Below are positions 51,631-60,056 of a DNA stretch of 64,000 bases, one piece after another. How positions within the stretch are numbered: the stretch's first letter is position 1; the number at the start of each line of letters is the position of its first letter. The DNA comes from Sphingomonas colocasiae (GTDB taxonomy: Bacteria; Pseudomonadota; Alphaproteobacteria; Sphingomonadales; Sphingomonadaceae): assembly GCF_019880585.1 (NCBI RefSeq), contig NZ_JAINVV010000013.1:124001-188000 (forward strand), read 5' to 3'. A program made the translations under genes and the position numbers. The notes beneath the pieces were generated by a model. The model did not search any database. It had not been told where the DNA came from and was given only the letters and a program-made list of their open reading frames with translations.

Positions 51631-52011
51631 ATGGCGCAAGCGACGATCGAGCATGTGAATTTGACGGTCAGCGATCCCGAACGTTCGGCCCGCATGACCG
51701 AAGAGCTGTTCGGCTGGAAGGAGCGCTGGCGCGGGCCGGCGCGCGATGGCGGTTTCACCATTCATGTCGGCAGCCCGTCCGCCTATCTGGCGTTCTACAC
51801 CGGCCCCGACGGCATGCATGCAAACGCCCGCTATCCCAAAGGCGAACCGCTCAACCATGTCGGCGTGGAGGTGGACGATCTCGACGCGGTCGAGGCGCGG
51901 GTGATCGCGCTTGGCTTCGTTCCCTTCTCGCATGGCGACTACGAACCCGGCCGGCGCTTCTACTTCCTCGATCATGACGGGATCGAGTTCGAGATCGTCA
52001 GCTATCGCTGA
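51631..52011 (+). CDS. VOC-family (glyoxalase/bleomycin-resistance-like) protein
   Basis: 126 aa from ATG at 51631 after AGGAG. It has a single VOC unit with candidate metal residues His8 (IEHVNLTV), His76 (LNHVGVEV) and Glu122 (IEFEIVSY). These fit a glyoxalase-like or antibiotic-binding activity. Divergence from soxR over a shared SoxR-like box suggests induction by redox-active compounds such as phenazines or quinones. The PPOX-type gene follows 57 bp later and may be co-transcribed. Confidence 0.85.
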   Translation: MAQATIEHVNLTVSDPERSARMTEELFGWKERWRGPARDGGFTIHVGSPSAYLAFYTGPDGMHANARYPKGEPLNHVGVEVDDLDAVEARVIALGFVPFSHGDYEPGRRFYFLDHDGIEFEIVSYR

Positions 52012-52068
52012 ACAAGGGAACATCCCAAGACGCCCGGCGGTTGATCATCCTGGAAAAGGAGATCGACG

Positions 52069-52539
52069 ATGAGCAGCGACAGCGATATCCGCAAGCGTTT
52101 CTGGAAGGAATTCGAGGCCAGCCCCTATCTGATGGTCGGGCTGGAAGACGGCCACCGGCACAGCGTGCCGATGACGGCCCAGCTCGACAAACATGCGGAC
52201 AGCGCCTTCTGGTTCTATACCGCCACGGACAATCGCCTGGCGCCCGGCGGCCCCGCGATGGCACAGTTCGCCGCCAAGGGGCACGACCTGTTCGCCTGCA
52301 TTCGCGGCACGCTGGTGGCGGAAACCGATCCGGCGGTGATCGATCGCTATTGGTCGAAACAGGTAGAGGCCTGGTATCCCGGCGGCCGCGAGGATCCATC
52401 GCTGCTGATGTTGCGCTTCGATCTCGACGATGCGGAAATCTGGCTCGCCGACCTGTCGGTGAAGGGCTTGTTCAAGCTGCTCACCGGCGGCGATATCCGC
52501 GAGGAGGAACGCGGCAAGCATGCCGAACTGACGCTATAG
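52069..52539 (+). CDS. Pyridoxamine-phosphate-oxidase-like / general stress protein 26 family
   Basis: 156 aa from ATG at 52069 after a GGAG site. The split-barrel flavin fold is suggested by PYLMVGLEDG, HSVPMTAQLD and FWFYTATDNRLA, then WYPGG in the C-terminal part, as in the general-stress FMN-binding group. It likely binds FMN or F420-like cofactors and reduces or sequesters flavin. Position behind the SoxR-linked VOC gene suggests redox-stress function. The exact reaction is unknown. Confidence 0.8.
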   Translation: MSSDSDIRKRFWKEFEASPYLMVGLEDGHRHSVPMTAQLDKHADSAFWFYTATDNRLAPGGPAMAQFAAKGHDLFACIRGTLVAETDPAVIDRYWSKQVEAWYPGGREDPSLLMLRFDLDDAEIWLADLSVKGLFKLLTGGDIREEERGKHAELTL

Positions 52540-52574
52540 GCACGGCCCGGCCGAAGACCTGATCCCAAGAAGAT

Positions 52575-52596
52575 GGGGAAGGCCCCTGCCTTCCCC
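52575..52596. terminator. Bidirectional terminator between PPOX-like gene and phaZ
   Basis: GGGGAAGGC and GCCTTCCCC form a 9-bp stem with a CCCT loop, 35 bp after one stop and 7 bp after the other of two convergent genes. A T-rich run is only weak. Confidence 0.65.
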
Positions 52597-52603
52597 TCTC
52601 AAT

Positions 52604-53821
52604 TCAATCGAACTTGGCGATCCAGGCTTCCAGCACCGGCGCGATGGTGTTGCGCCACTTGCTGCCGTTGAAGATGCCGTAATGGCCGACACCGGGCGCC
52701 ATGAAATATTTCTTCTTCGACGCAGGCAGCTTGTTGGCGATGGTCAACGCCGCCTTGGTCTGACCCAGGCCCGAAATATCGTCGCGCTCGCCCTCGATCG
52801 CCAGGATCGCCGTATCGGTGATCGTGCCGGCGTCGACCAGCTTGCCGCGATGCCTGAACGCGCCATTGGGCAGCGCGTGCGTCTGGAACACGACATCGAT
52901 GGTCTGAAGATAGAATTCCGCCGTCATGTCGCAGACCGAGCGATATTCGTCATAGAAGCGCTTGGTGGCGTCCGCGCTTTCCTCGTCGCCCTGGACGAGA
53001 TGCTTGAACATCTCCCAATGGCTCATCAGGTGATCGCCCAGGTTCATCGTCATGAAGCCGGCGAGCTGCAGGAAGCCGGGGTAGACCTGCCGGTCGGCGC
53101 CCGGATAATGCATCGGCACGGTTGCGATCACATTCTGTTCGAACCAGGCGTGCGGCCGCTGCGTCGCCAGCGTATTCACCGCCGTCGGCGCCTCGCGCGT
53201 GTCGATCGGGCCGCCCATCATCGTCAGCGTCCTGGGCGTGCAGGGATGCTTGTCAGCATTCATCAGCGCGACCGCGGCAAAGCTCGGCACCGAAGGCTGG
53301 CAGACCGCGAGCACATGCGCGCCCGGCCCGATATGTTCGAGGAAAGCGATCAGATAATCGATATAATCGTCCAGGTCGAACGTGCCCTCGGACAGCGGCA
53401 CCATCTTCGCGTCGCGCCAGTCGGTGATGTAGACATCGCAGCTCGGCAGCATCCGCTGCACCGTGCCGCGCAGCAGCGTCGCATAATGGCCGGACATCGG
53501 CGCGACGATCAGCAGCCTGGGGCCGCCCTCCACGCCTTCACGCACGAAGCGCTTGAGCTGGCCGAACGGCTTTTGCAGCACGATCTGTTCGGTCACTTCC
53601 ACCTTGCGCCCGTCGATCTCGGTCTCGATCAGGCCGAAAGCGGGCTTGCCGCGCGGCGCGGAGGCGTGCGCGAACACGTCGAGCGCGGAGGCCAGGATCG
53701 GGCCGCCGCCGAAATAAGAGAAGGGGTTGGCAGGGTTCTGAAGGAATTCAGCGCTCATATGCGCCATCGCGCTGGCCCCGGCCAGCAACGAGCGCTGCAT
53801 CTCATAGGCGTTATAGAGCAT
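52604..53821 (-). CDS. phaZ: Intracellular poly(3-hydroxyalkanoate) depolymerase
   Basis: 405 aa, standard for PhaZa1-type intracellular depolymerases. The nucleophile elbow is VCQPS with Cys174 in place of the lipase serine, as in the Ralstonia enzyme. TDWRDAK and the C-terminal GVGHYGIFNG (catalytic His) are hallmark motifs. It mobilises stored PHA granules. A palindromic TGC-rich site lies 36 bp upstream, perhaps for the granule regulator PhaR. The gene is divergent from the ABC exporter. Confidence 0.94.
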   Translation of the reverse strand: MLYNAYEMQRSLLAGASAMAHMSAEFLQNPANPFSYFGGGPILASALDVFAHASAPRGKPAFGLIETEIDGRKVEVTEQIVLQKPFGQLKRFVREGVEGGPRLLIVAPMSGHYATLLRGTVQRMLPSCDVYITDWRDAKMVPLSEGTFDLDDYIDYLIAFLEHIGPGAHVLAVCQPSVPSFAAVALMNADKHPCTPRTLTMMGGPIDTREAPTAVNTLATQRPHAWFEQNVIATVPMHYPGADRQVYPGFLQLAGFMTMNLGDHLMSHWEMFKHLVQGDEESADATKRFYDEYRSVCDMTAEFYLQTIDVVFQTHALPNGAFRHRGKLVDAGTITDTAILAIEGERDDISGLGQTKAALTIANKLPASKKKYFMAPGVGHYGIFNGSKWRNTIAPVLEAWIAKFD

Positions 53822-53856
53822 TCATCCACTTTCACATTGTCTCCCGCTTTACCTAG

Positions 53857-53882
53857 GCGCATTTGCTGCAATGCAAAAGCGC
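53857..53882. promoter_or_regulatory. Palindrome upstream of phaZ, possible PhaR site
   Basis: GCGCATTTGC-TGCAAT-GCAAAAGCGC has 10-bp arms matching at 9 positions. The TGC/GCA-rich core resembles known PhaR targets. It lies between phaZ (start 53821) and the divergent ABC gene (start 53928). Confidence 0.4.
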
Positions 53883-53927
53883 AAAGCTTCGATTGAGCGG
53901 GCCCGTTCAGGCTGCTAGGGCCGCGCC

Positions 53928-55754
53928 ATGAGCGAAGCGGGCAGCGAACGGGCAGTCGACACAGCAAGGGCCGACGCGACCGACAGCGCGGCACCGGCCC
54001 GTTCGGGCCGCAACCTCAGCGATCTCGGCATGGTCTGGCGGATGGCGGTGCGCTATCCCGGCCATATCGCGGCGGCCGCCGTCGCGATGCTCGTCGCGGC
54101 CGGCGCCACCCTCGCCATTCCCAGCAGCTTCCGGCTGATCATCGACCGCGGCTTCGTGCAGGGCGGCGGCGGCGATATCGGGCGCTGGTTCCAGTATCTG
54201 CTGCTGATCGTCGTGGTGATGGCGATCGCCACCGCATTCCGCTTCTATTTCGTCTCCTGGCTCGGCGAACGCGTCGTCGCGGACCTGCGACTGGCGGTGC
54301 AGCGCAATCTGCTGCGCCTGTCGCCCAGCTTCTTCGAGGAAAACCGCCCGTCCGAAATCGCGTCGCGGCTGACGGCGGACACCACGATCATCGAGCAGCT
54401 TGTGGGCACAACCATTTCGGTCGCGATGCGCAACCTCGTCATGGGTGTAGGCGGCATCGCCTATCTGTTCAGCCTCTCGCCCAAGCTCACCGGCATGTTG
54501 CTGGTCGGCATTCCGGTCGTGATCATGCCGATCGTGATCCTCGGCCGCCGCGTACGGACGATTTCGCGCAGCAGCCAGGATCGCGTCGCCGATGTCGGCG
54601 CGATGGTCAGCGAAGTGCTCGGCGCGATGAAGATCGTCCAGGCATTCGGCCAGCAGAACCGCGAGGCGGGCCGTTTCGGCGCGGCGGTGGAAGCCGTATT
54701 CGGCACCGCGCGGCGGCGGATCATGCTGCGCGCGGTGATGACCGCGACGGTGATCGGCCTGATCTTCGGCGCCATCGCGCTCGTCATGTGGCAGGGTGCG
54801 CTCGACGTCGCGGCCGGCCGGATGAGCGGCGGCACCATCGCCGCCTTCGTGCTGACCGGCGGCCTCGTCGCCGGCGCCTTTGGCGCGCTCACCGAAATCT
54901 ATGGCGACCTGCTGCGCGGCGCGGGCGCGGCCGGGCGGCTCGCGGAGCTGCTGGCACAGAAGCCGGTGATCGCCGCCCCCGCGACGCCAAGCCCGCTTCC
55001 GGTTCCGGCGCGCGGCGAGATCCGCTTCGACCATGTCGAGTTCCGTTATCCCACCCGCCGCGAAACCAGCGCGCTCGCGGATTTCTCGCTGACCGTGAAG
55101 CCCGGCGAGACGGTGGCGGTGGTCGGCCCGTCGGGCGCGGGCAAGTCCACGCTGTTCCAGCTCATCCAGCGCTTCTACGATCCCGATGCCGGCCGCGTGC
55201 TGCTCGATGGCGTGGCGCTGCCCGATGCCGACCCCGCCGACATTCGGGAGCGCATCGCGATGGTGCCGCAGGAAACCGTGATCTTCGCGGCCTCCGCGCG
55301 CGACAATCTGCGCTACGGCAATTGGGACGCGTCCGACGAGGCGCTCTGGGCCGCGGCGGAAGCCGCGAACGCCGCCGAATTCCTGCGAAAGCTGCCCGAC
55401 GGGCTCGACACCTTCATGGGCGAAGGCGGCGCCCGGCTGTCCGGCGGACAGCGCCAGCGCGTCGCGATCGCGCGCGCGATCCTGCGCGACGCCCCCGTGC
55501 TGCTGCTCGACGAAGCGACCTCCGCGCTCGACGCCCAGTCCGAACGGCTGGTGCAGCAGGCGCTGGAACGGCTGATGACCGACCGTACGACCATCGTGAT
55601 CGCGCATCGCCTCGCCACCGTCCGCAGCGCCGATCGCATCATCGTGATGGAGGACGGGCGGATCGTCGAACAGGGCGATCATGACAGCCTGACCGCGCAA
55701 GGCGGCCTGTATGCCCGCCTCGCCCGTCTCCAGTTCGACGGGGCGCTGGCCTGA
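53928..55754 (+). CDS. ABC transporter, fused permease and ATPase (MsbA/BmrA type)
   Basis: 608 aa half-transporter. The six-helix exporter domain spans about 45-335. The ATPase has Walker A GPSGAGKST (400-408), signature LSGGQRQ (504-510) and Walker B VLLLDEATS (524-532). It likely exports lipids, peptides or drugs as a homodimer. It is close to ATM1/MsbA-like exporters of alphaproteobacteria. It stands alone, divergent from phaZ and followed by a REP-like hairpin, so its substrate is unknown. Confidence 0.92.
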   Translation: MSEAGSERAVDTARADATDSAAPARSGRNLSDLGMVWRMAVRYPGHIAAAAVAMLVAAGATLAIPSSFRLIIDRGFVQGGGGDIGRWFQYLLLIVVVMAIATAFRFYFVSWLGERVVADLRLAVQRNLLRLSPSFFEENRPSEIASRLTADTTIIEQLVGTTISVAMRNLVMGVGGIAYLFSLSPKLTGMLLVGIPVVIMPIVILGRRVRTISRSSQDRVADVGAMVSEVLGAMKIVQAFGQQNREAGRFGAAVEAVFGTARRRIMLRAVMTATVIGLIFGAIALVMWQGALDVAAGRMSGGTIAAFVLTGGLVAGAFGALTEIYGDLLRGAGAAGRLAELLAQKPVIAAPATPSPLPVPARGEIRFDHVEFRYPTRRETSALADFSLTVKPGETVAVVGPSGAGKSTLFQLIQRFYDPDAGRVLLDGVALPDADPADIRERIAMVPQETVIFAASARDNLRYGNWDASDEALWAAAEAANAAEFLRKLPDGLDTFMGEGGARLSGGQRQRVAIARAILRDAPVLLLDEATSALDAQSERLVQQALERLMTDRTTIVIAHRLATVRSADRIIVMEDGRIVEQGDHDSLTAQGGLYARLARLQFDGALA

Positions 55755-55771
55755 AGCCGACTGAAATACCC

Positions 55772-55801
55772 ATGTCATCCCCGCCTTCGCGGGAATGACA
55801 T
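55772..55801. repeat. REP-like palindrome after the ABC gene
   Basis: ATGTCATCCCCGC and GCGGGAATGACAT pair at 12 of 13 positions with a CTTC loop. It is a dispersed-type intergenic hairpin that may end the transcript. Confidence 0.6.
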
Positions 55802-55867
55802 GCGAGGTCCTCGGACTTTTCAGCCCGCTCTCCCGTTGCCAATCCCGACATCCCGCCCTAAATAGGC

Positions 55868-55950
55868 GCCAACATCAAGAGTTGGGGCGACGCCCAACGC
55901 CAACCTGCCTATCCGGGCAAGGTGGCGCTCCCGCAAGGGAGGATGTGGCC
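55868..55950 (+). promoter_or_regulatory. SAM-I/SAM-IV-superfamily riboswitch aptamer upstream of metA
   Basis: P1 pairs ACATC (55872-55876) with GATGT (55942-55946). ATCAAGAG follows P1 as in S-box RNAs. P2 is a GTTGGG/CCCAAC hairpin, P3 carries CCAACCTGCC and GGCAAGGTGG as in SAM-I, and P4 is CTCCC-GCAA-GGGAG. The P2 kink-turn of classical SAM-I is missing, so it fits the SAM-I/IV variant type. It is placed before the methionine-pathway gene metA. Confidence 0.72.
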
Positions 55951-55985
55951 GAGCCGGCAACGAAGCGGATCAAGCCACGAGCGTC

Positions 55986-56006
55986 TGTCCTCTCAGTTGA
56001 AGGACA
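55986..56006 (+). promoter_or_regulatory. Ribosome-binding-site hairpin (riboswitch expression platform)
   Basis: TGTCCT (55986-55991) pairs perfectly with AGGACA (56001-56006), which contains the AAGGA ribosome-binding site of metA. This stem would hide the site, suggesting translational control by the upstream aptamer. Confidence 0.5.
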
Positions 56007-56015
56007 TGCGTGACG

Positions 56016-56918
56016 ATGCCGATCAAGATTCCCGACGATTTGCCCGCTTTCCGCACGCTGGAGTCGGAAGGCGTGATGGTGATGCGGGAAGCCGACGCGA
56101 TCCGCCAGGATATCCGTCCGCTCCGGATCGGGCTGCTCAACCTGATGCCCAACAAGATCAGCACCGAAACGCAGATCGCACGGCTGATCGGCGCGACGCC
56201 GCTGCAGGTGGAACTGACGCTCGTGCGGCTGACCGAGCATGTCGCGCGCAATACGCCGGCCGATCACATGGCGTCCTTCTATCGCCCCTGGGCGGACGTG
56301 AACGACGAGCGTTTCGACGGGTTCGTGATCACCGGCGCACCGGTCGAGCGGCTGCCCTTCGAGGAGGTGACCTATTGGGACGAGATGCGCCGCATCCTCG
56401 ACTGGACGCAGACGCACGTCCATAGCTGCTTCAACATCTGCTGGGCGGCGCAGGCGGCGGTCCATCATTTCCACGGCCTGCCCAAATATGAGCTGCCGGC
56501 AAAGGCTTCGGGCATCTTCCGGCACCGGAATCTCCAGCCGGCATCCCCCTATCTGCGCGGCTTCTCCGACGATTTCTCGATTCCGGTCTCGCGCTGGACC
56601 GAGGTCCGCCGCGCCGACATTCCGGGCGACAGCGGCATGGCCGTGCTCGCCGAAAGCGAGGAAACCGGGCTGTGCCTGCTCGACGACCCCCGGCGCCGCT
56701 CGCTCCACATGTTCAACCATGTCGAATATGACACGACGAGCCTGGCCGACGAATATCATCGCGATAGCAGCGTCACGCCCGGCGTGCCGGTTCCCGTGAA
56801 TTATTTCCCATCGGACGATCCGACGCGGACGCCCGAGAATCGCTGGCGCAGCCATGCCCATCTGCTGTTCGGCAACTGGATCAACCAGATCTACCAGACC
56901 ACGCCGTTCGAGCTCTGA
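56016..56918 (+). CDS. metA: Homoserine O-acyltransferase, MetA family; predicted acetyl-CoA user
   Basis: 300 aa from ATG at 56016, whose N terminus MPIKIPDD matches relatives; a GTG at 56010 is nearer the AAGGA site and would add two residues. Catalytic residues are Cys142, His235 and Glu237 (FNHVEYD). Residue 111 is Glu (GAPVE). In this family Glu at that place goes with acetyl-CoA, and Gly with succinyl-CoA, so O-acetylhomoserine is the expected product despite the succinyltransferase name often applied. It starts methionine synthesis in the cytosol. A SAM riboswitch leader and a terminator bracket the gene. Confidence 0.92.
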   Translation: MPIKIPDDLPAFRTLESEGVMVMREADAIRQDIRPLRIGLLNLMPNKISTETQIARLIGATPLQVELTLVRLTEHVARNTPADHMASFYRPWADVNDERFDGFVITGAPVERLPFEEVTYWDEMRRILDWTQTHVHSCFNICWAAQAAVHHFHGLPKYELPAKASGIFRHRNLQPASPYLRGFSDDFSIPVSRWTEVRRADIPGDSGMAVLAESEETGLCLLDDPRRRSLHMFNHVEYDTTSLADEYHRDSSVTPGVPVPVNYFPSDDPTRTPENRWRSHAHLLFGNWINQIYQTTPFEL

Positions 56919-56925
56919 CTTTTTT

Positions 56926-56959
56926 CCGCCGTCATTCCGCGCGTTGCGGATGACGGCGG
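56926..56959. terminator. Terminator/REP hairpin after metA
   Basis: CCGCCGTCATTCCGC and GCGGATGACGGCGG form a long stem with one bulged T and a GCGTT loop, eight bases after the metA stop. It looks like a REP repeat that doubles as a terminator. Confidence 0.6.
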
Positions 56960-57019
56960 ACAAAACCGCACGAGACAAGGTTCGATCACTCGCCCTTCGC
57001 GCACGACCAAATGAGGTTG

Positions 57020-57034
57020 TGTTATATTATAACA
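57020..57034. promoter_or_regulatory. Zur-type operator
   Basis: TGTTATA-T-TATAACA is a perfect 15-bp palindrome matching the GTTATAWTATAAC core of Zur boxes. It lies 46 bp before the His-rich receptor gene. Confidence 0.8.
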
Positions 57035-57080
57035 TCCCTTAGCAGGCCTCACTGTCTGAAAACAGAAACGGGGCAAAATC

Positions 57081-59153
57081 GTGCATCTCCATATCCTCCG
57101 CCTTTCCGCCGCCTCCACGCTCGCGTTCGCACCGGGCCTCGCGATGGCGGCCGATGGCGGCGACAACGGCGACATCGTCATCACCGCATCGGCGCTCGGC
57201 CAGACCGCCGATCAGACCGCGACGCCGGTGCTGTCTCTGACGGGGGATGACCTGATCCATCGCCGCCAGGCCACGCTGGGCGAGACGCTGGCGGGGCAGC
57301 CGGGCATCAATTTCGAGAATTTCGGCGGCGGCGCCAGCCGGCCGGTGATCCGGGGCCAGACCTCGCCGCGCGTGCAGGCGCTGTCCGACAGCGCCAACAT
57401 CCAGGACGCCTCCGCCATATCGCCCGATCATACGGTCGTCACCGAACCGCTGCTGCTGCGCGGGATCGAGGTGCTGCGCGGCCCCGCAACCTTGCTCTAC
57501 GGCAGCGGCGCGATCGGCGGCGCGATCAACCTGCTCGACGAGAAGGTGCCGACCGCGCTGCCCGCCAATGGATTGTCGGGCGCGGTCGAAGGACGGCTGG
57601 GCACCGGCGACAAGGAACGGTCACTGGTGGGCGGCATCACCGCGGGCGTCGGCCCCTTCGCCTTCCGGGTGGAGGGCGTCCATCGCAACAGCGACGATTA
57701 TCGCGTGCCCGGCGGATTCGGATCGCGCCGCGTCGCCGGATCGTACAACGACACTTCCACCTTCAGCGCGGGTGGCGCATGGATCGGGCCGCGCGGCTAT
57801 CTCGGCGTCGCCTATACGCGCCAGCGCAGCGAATATGGCCTGCCCGGCCACAGCCATGACTATGAGGACTGCCATCCCCATGGCACCAGCCTGCATTGCG
57901 GCGGTCACAGCCATGACGAGCATGATCATGACCATGATCACGACCATGATCATGAAGACGAGATCCCCTTCGTGAAATTGAGGAGCGAGCGCTTCGATAT
58001 CCGCAGCGATTACGAAGACCCGTTGCCCGGGATCGAGAAGGTTCGCTTCCGCCTGTCCTTCACCGATTACGAGCATGACGAGATCGAACATGACGAGGTG
58101 GCGACCACCTTCCGCAACAAGGCGCACGACCTGCGCTTCGAACTGACGCACAAGCCGATCGGCGGCCTGCGCGGCGTGATCGGCGTGCAGCGATCCGAAA
58201 GCGATTTCAGCGCGCTGGGCGAGGAAGCCTTCCTGATCGATACCGATACGCGCAGCACCGCCTTGTTCCTGATGGAAACGCTGCAACTCGGCCCGGTTCG
58301 CCTGGAAGCGGCGGCACGCAAGGAATGGCAGCGCGTCGAACCCGCCGACGCGCGGTATCCGACGACGAAGCACGCGCCCTTCTCGCTCTCCGCCGCGGCG
58401 ATCTGGGATGTGGCGGACGGTTATTCGGTGGCCTTGTCGCTCGCCCGGTCGCAGCGCGCGCCGAGCGTGCAGGAACTCTATGCCAATGGCGTCCACCTGG
58501 CGACGAACACGTATGAGATCGGCATCGTGACGGGCAATGCGCGCTTCGCATCGAAAGTGTCGCTCGACGAGGAAACCGCGAAATCGGTCAACCTCACGCT
58601 GCGCAAGACGACGGGTGCGACGACCTTCACGATCGGCGCCTATCATCAGGATTTCGACAATTACATCTACGCCCAGACGCTCGACAGTTTCGAGGATTTC
58701 CGCCTGATCCGCTATGTCGGCGCGGACGCGACATTCACAGGCGTGGATGGCGAGATCCGGCACCAGATCACGCCCGGCATCGCCGCCGCCGTCTTCGGCG
58801 ATTATGTGCGTGCGAAGCTGAAGAACGGCGGCGGCGACCTGCCGCGCATCCCGGCCGGGCGACTGGGTGGCCGTCTGGATGGACAATGGGGGCCGATCAC
58901 CGCCAACGCCGAATATTACCGTGTCTTCTCTCAGGATCGGATCGCGTCGTTCGAAACCCGCACGCCGGGCTATGACATGCTCAACGCGACGCTTGCCTAT
59001 CGGCTGGACCTGGGATCGGACAACAGCGCGGAACTGTTCGTGCGCGGCACCAACCTGACCAATGCCCTCGCCTATAACCACACATCGTTCATCAAGGATG
59101 CGTCGCCGCTGCGCGGGCGCAATGTCGTGTTCGGGCTCAGGGCGGCATTCTAG
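57081..59153 (+). CDS. ZnuD-like zinc TonB-dependent receptor with His-rich loop
   Basis: 690 aa from a GTG at 57081. A signal peptide ends near AMAA (about 24); TonB-box-like DIVITA follows at 31-36; plug about 45-160; barrel to the final Phe. An extracellular loop at 257-291 contains thirteen histidines, two cysteines and many aspartates, including an (HD) repeat, and further His/Glu patches lie near 340. This matches ZnuD-type receptors that bind zinc outside the cell. A perfect Zur operator lies upstream. Expression under zinc starvation is strongly expected. Nickel or cobalt is a less likely substrate. Confidence 0.9.
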   Translation: MHLHILRLSAASTLAFAPGLAMAADGGDNGDIVITASALGQTADQTATPVLSLTGDDLIHRRQATLGETLAGQPGINFENFGGGASRPVIRGQTSPRVQALSDSANIQDASAISPDHTVVTEPLLLRGIEVLRGPATLLYGSGAIGGAINLLDEKVPTALPANGLSGAVEGRLGTGDKERSLVGGITAGVGPFAFRVEGVHRNSDDYRVPGGFGSRRVAGSYNDTSTFSAGGAWIGPRGYLGVAYTRQRSEYGLPGHSHDYEDCHPHGTSLHCGGHSHDEHDHDHDHDHDHEDEIPFVKLRSERFDIRSDYEDPLPGIEKVRFRLSFTDYEHDEIEHDEVATTFRNKAHDLRFELTHKPIGGLRGVIGVQRSESDFSALGEEAFLIDTDTRSTALFLMETLQLGPVRLEAAARKEWQRVEPADARYPTTKHAPFSLSAAAIWDVADGYSVALSLARSQRAPSVQELYANGVHLATNTYEIGIVTGNARFASKVSLDEETAKSVNLTLRKTTGATTFTIGAYHQDFDNYIYAQTLDSFEDFRLIRYVGADATFTGVDGEIRHQITPGIAAAVFGDYVRAKLKNGGGDLPRIPAGRLGGRLDGQWGPITANAEYYRVFSQDRIASFETRTPGYDMLNATLAYRLDLGSDNSAELFVRGTNLTNALAYNHTSFIKDASPLRGRNVVFGLRAAF

Positions 59154-59186
59154 GGCAATGTTTTACCGCGATTTTCGAGTCGTTCG

Positions 59187-59990
59187 ATGATTCCATCGAA
59201 CGACAAATCGCTCCGGCCCCGAATGCCGGCAACCACAGCGAACGGCCCGTTCCGCTTCATCGAGGATCTCCAGGGCGAAACGCCCTGGGGATCCTTTCTC
59301 GACGCGGGCACGGGCACGCATTCGATCCGCTGGGTGGCGTCGCTCGCCACCGAGCGCTGGACCGCAGTGACGGGCGCGGAGGGGCATGCGATCCAGGTGC
59401 GCGATGCCGTGGATGCGCGTCGCCGACCGCAGGACCGGATCATCCTCGGCAACTGGGCCGATGATGCACTGCTGGCGGGCGAGTGCTACGACACCGTGCT
59501 CGCCGATTATCTGCTCGGCGCGATCGAGGGGTTCGCCCCCTATTTCCAGCACCGCCTCTTCGCGCGGCTGCGACCGCTCACACGCCGCCGGCTCTACATC
59601 GTCGGCGTCGAACCCTATGTGAGCGTTCGCCCCGATGACGAAGGCGGCCGCGCGATCTGGGAGATCGGCCGCTTCCGCGACACCTGCCTGATGCTGGCCG
59701 GCGAGCGCCCCTATCGCGAATATCCCGCGCAATGGGTGGTCGATCATCTCGAGGCGTCGGGTTTCCGCGCCGTCACCGCGCGCCGCTTCCCCATCCGCTA
59801 CCGCGAGCGTTTCGTGAACAGCCAGATCGACATGTGCGCACCCCGCCTGGCGGGGCTGGAGGATCGGCGCCTCGCCGATGCACTGACGGCGCATGGCGAG
59901 AACTTGCGCGCGGTGGCGTGCGACCTCATCGCGCGCGAAGACGGCATCGCCTGCGGCCATGACTATGTGATCATGGGCGAACCGCGCTAA
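59187..59990 (+). CDS. Class I SAM-dependent methyltransferase-like protein
   Basis: 267 aa from ATG at 59187, with a second in-frame ATG at 59223; neither has a convincing ribosome-binding site. A SAM-binding motif I is seen as FLDAGTGTHSIRW (about 37-49), and motif post-I/IV as YDTVLADYLLG (about 101-111). The remainder is helical with many arginines. Target (small molecule, lipid or protein) unknown. It follows the zinc receptor by 33 bp in the same direction, so co-transcription under Zur is possible but unproven. Confidence 0.65.
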   Translation: MIPSNDKSLRPRMPATTANGPFRFIEDLQGETPWGSFLDAGTGTHSIRWVASLATERWTAVTGAEGHAIQVRDAVDARRRPQDRIILGNWADDALLAGECYDTVLADYLLGAIEGFAPYFQHRLFARLRPLTRRRLYIVGVEPYVSVRPDDEGGRAIWEIGRFRDTCLMLAGERPYREYPAQWVVDHLEASGFRAVTARRFPIRYRERFVNSQIDMCAPRLAGLEDRRLADALTAHGENLRAVACDLIAREDGIACGHDYVIMGEPR

Positions 59991-60056
59991 TCGAACCCGG
60001 ATTGCCCGGCACCATGGTTTCAGTCCACAGATGCGTGATCACATTGAGGGACTCCA

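Noticed and set aside
53907-55778. Minus-strand open frame of about 620 codons opposite the ABC transporter
   Set aside because: The plus strand encodes a textbook ABC exporter with all motifs; the antisense product is His/Asp/Arg-rich and featureless.
55868-55950. SAM-II riboswitch (usual for alphaproteobacterial metA)
   Set aside because: The short SAM-II pseudoknot pattern is absent; the AAGAG, ACCTGCC and AAGGTGG blocks fit the SAM-I/IV superfamily.
57897-57957. Simple-sequence repeat or CRISPR-like array in the receptor gene
   Set aside because: The CATGAC-like repeats encode the His-Asp metal-binding loop in frame; there are no spacers or conserved repeats of CRISPR length.
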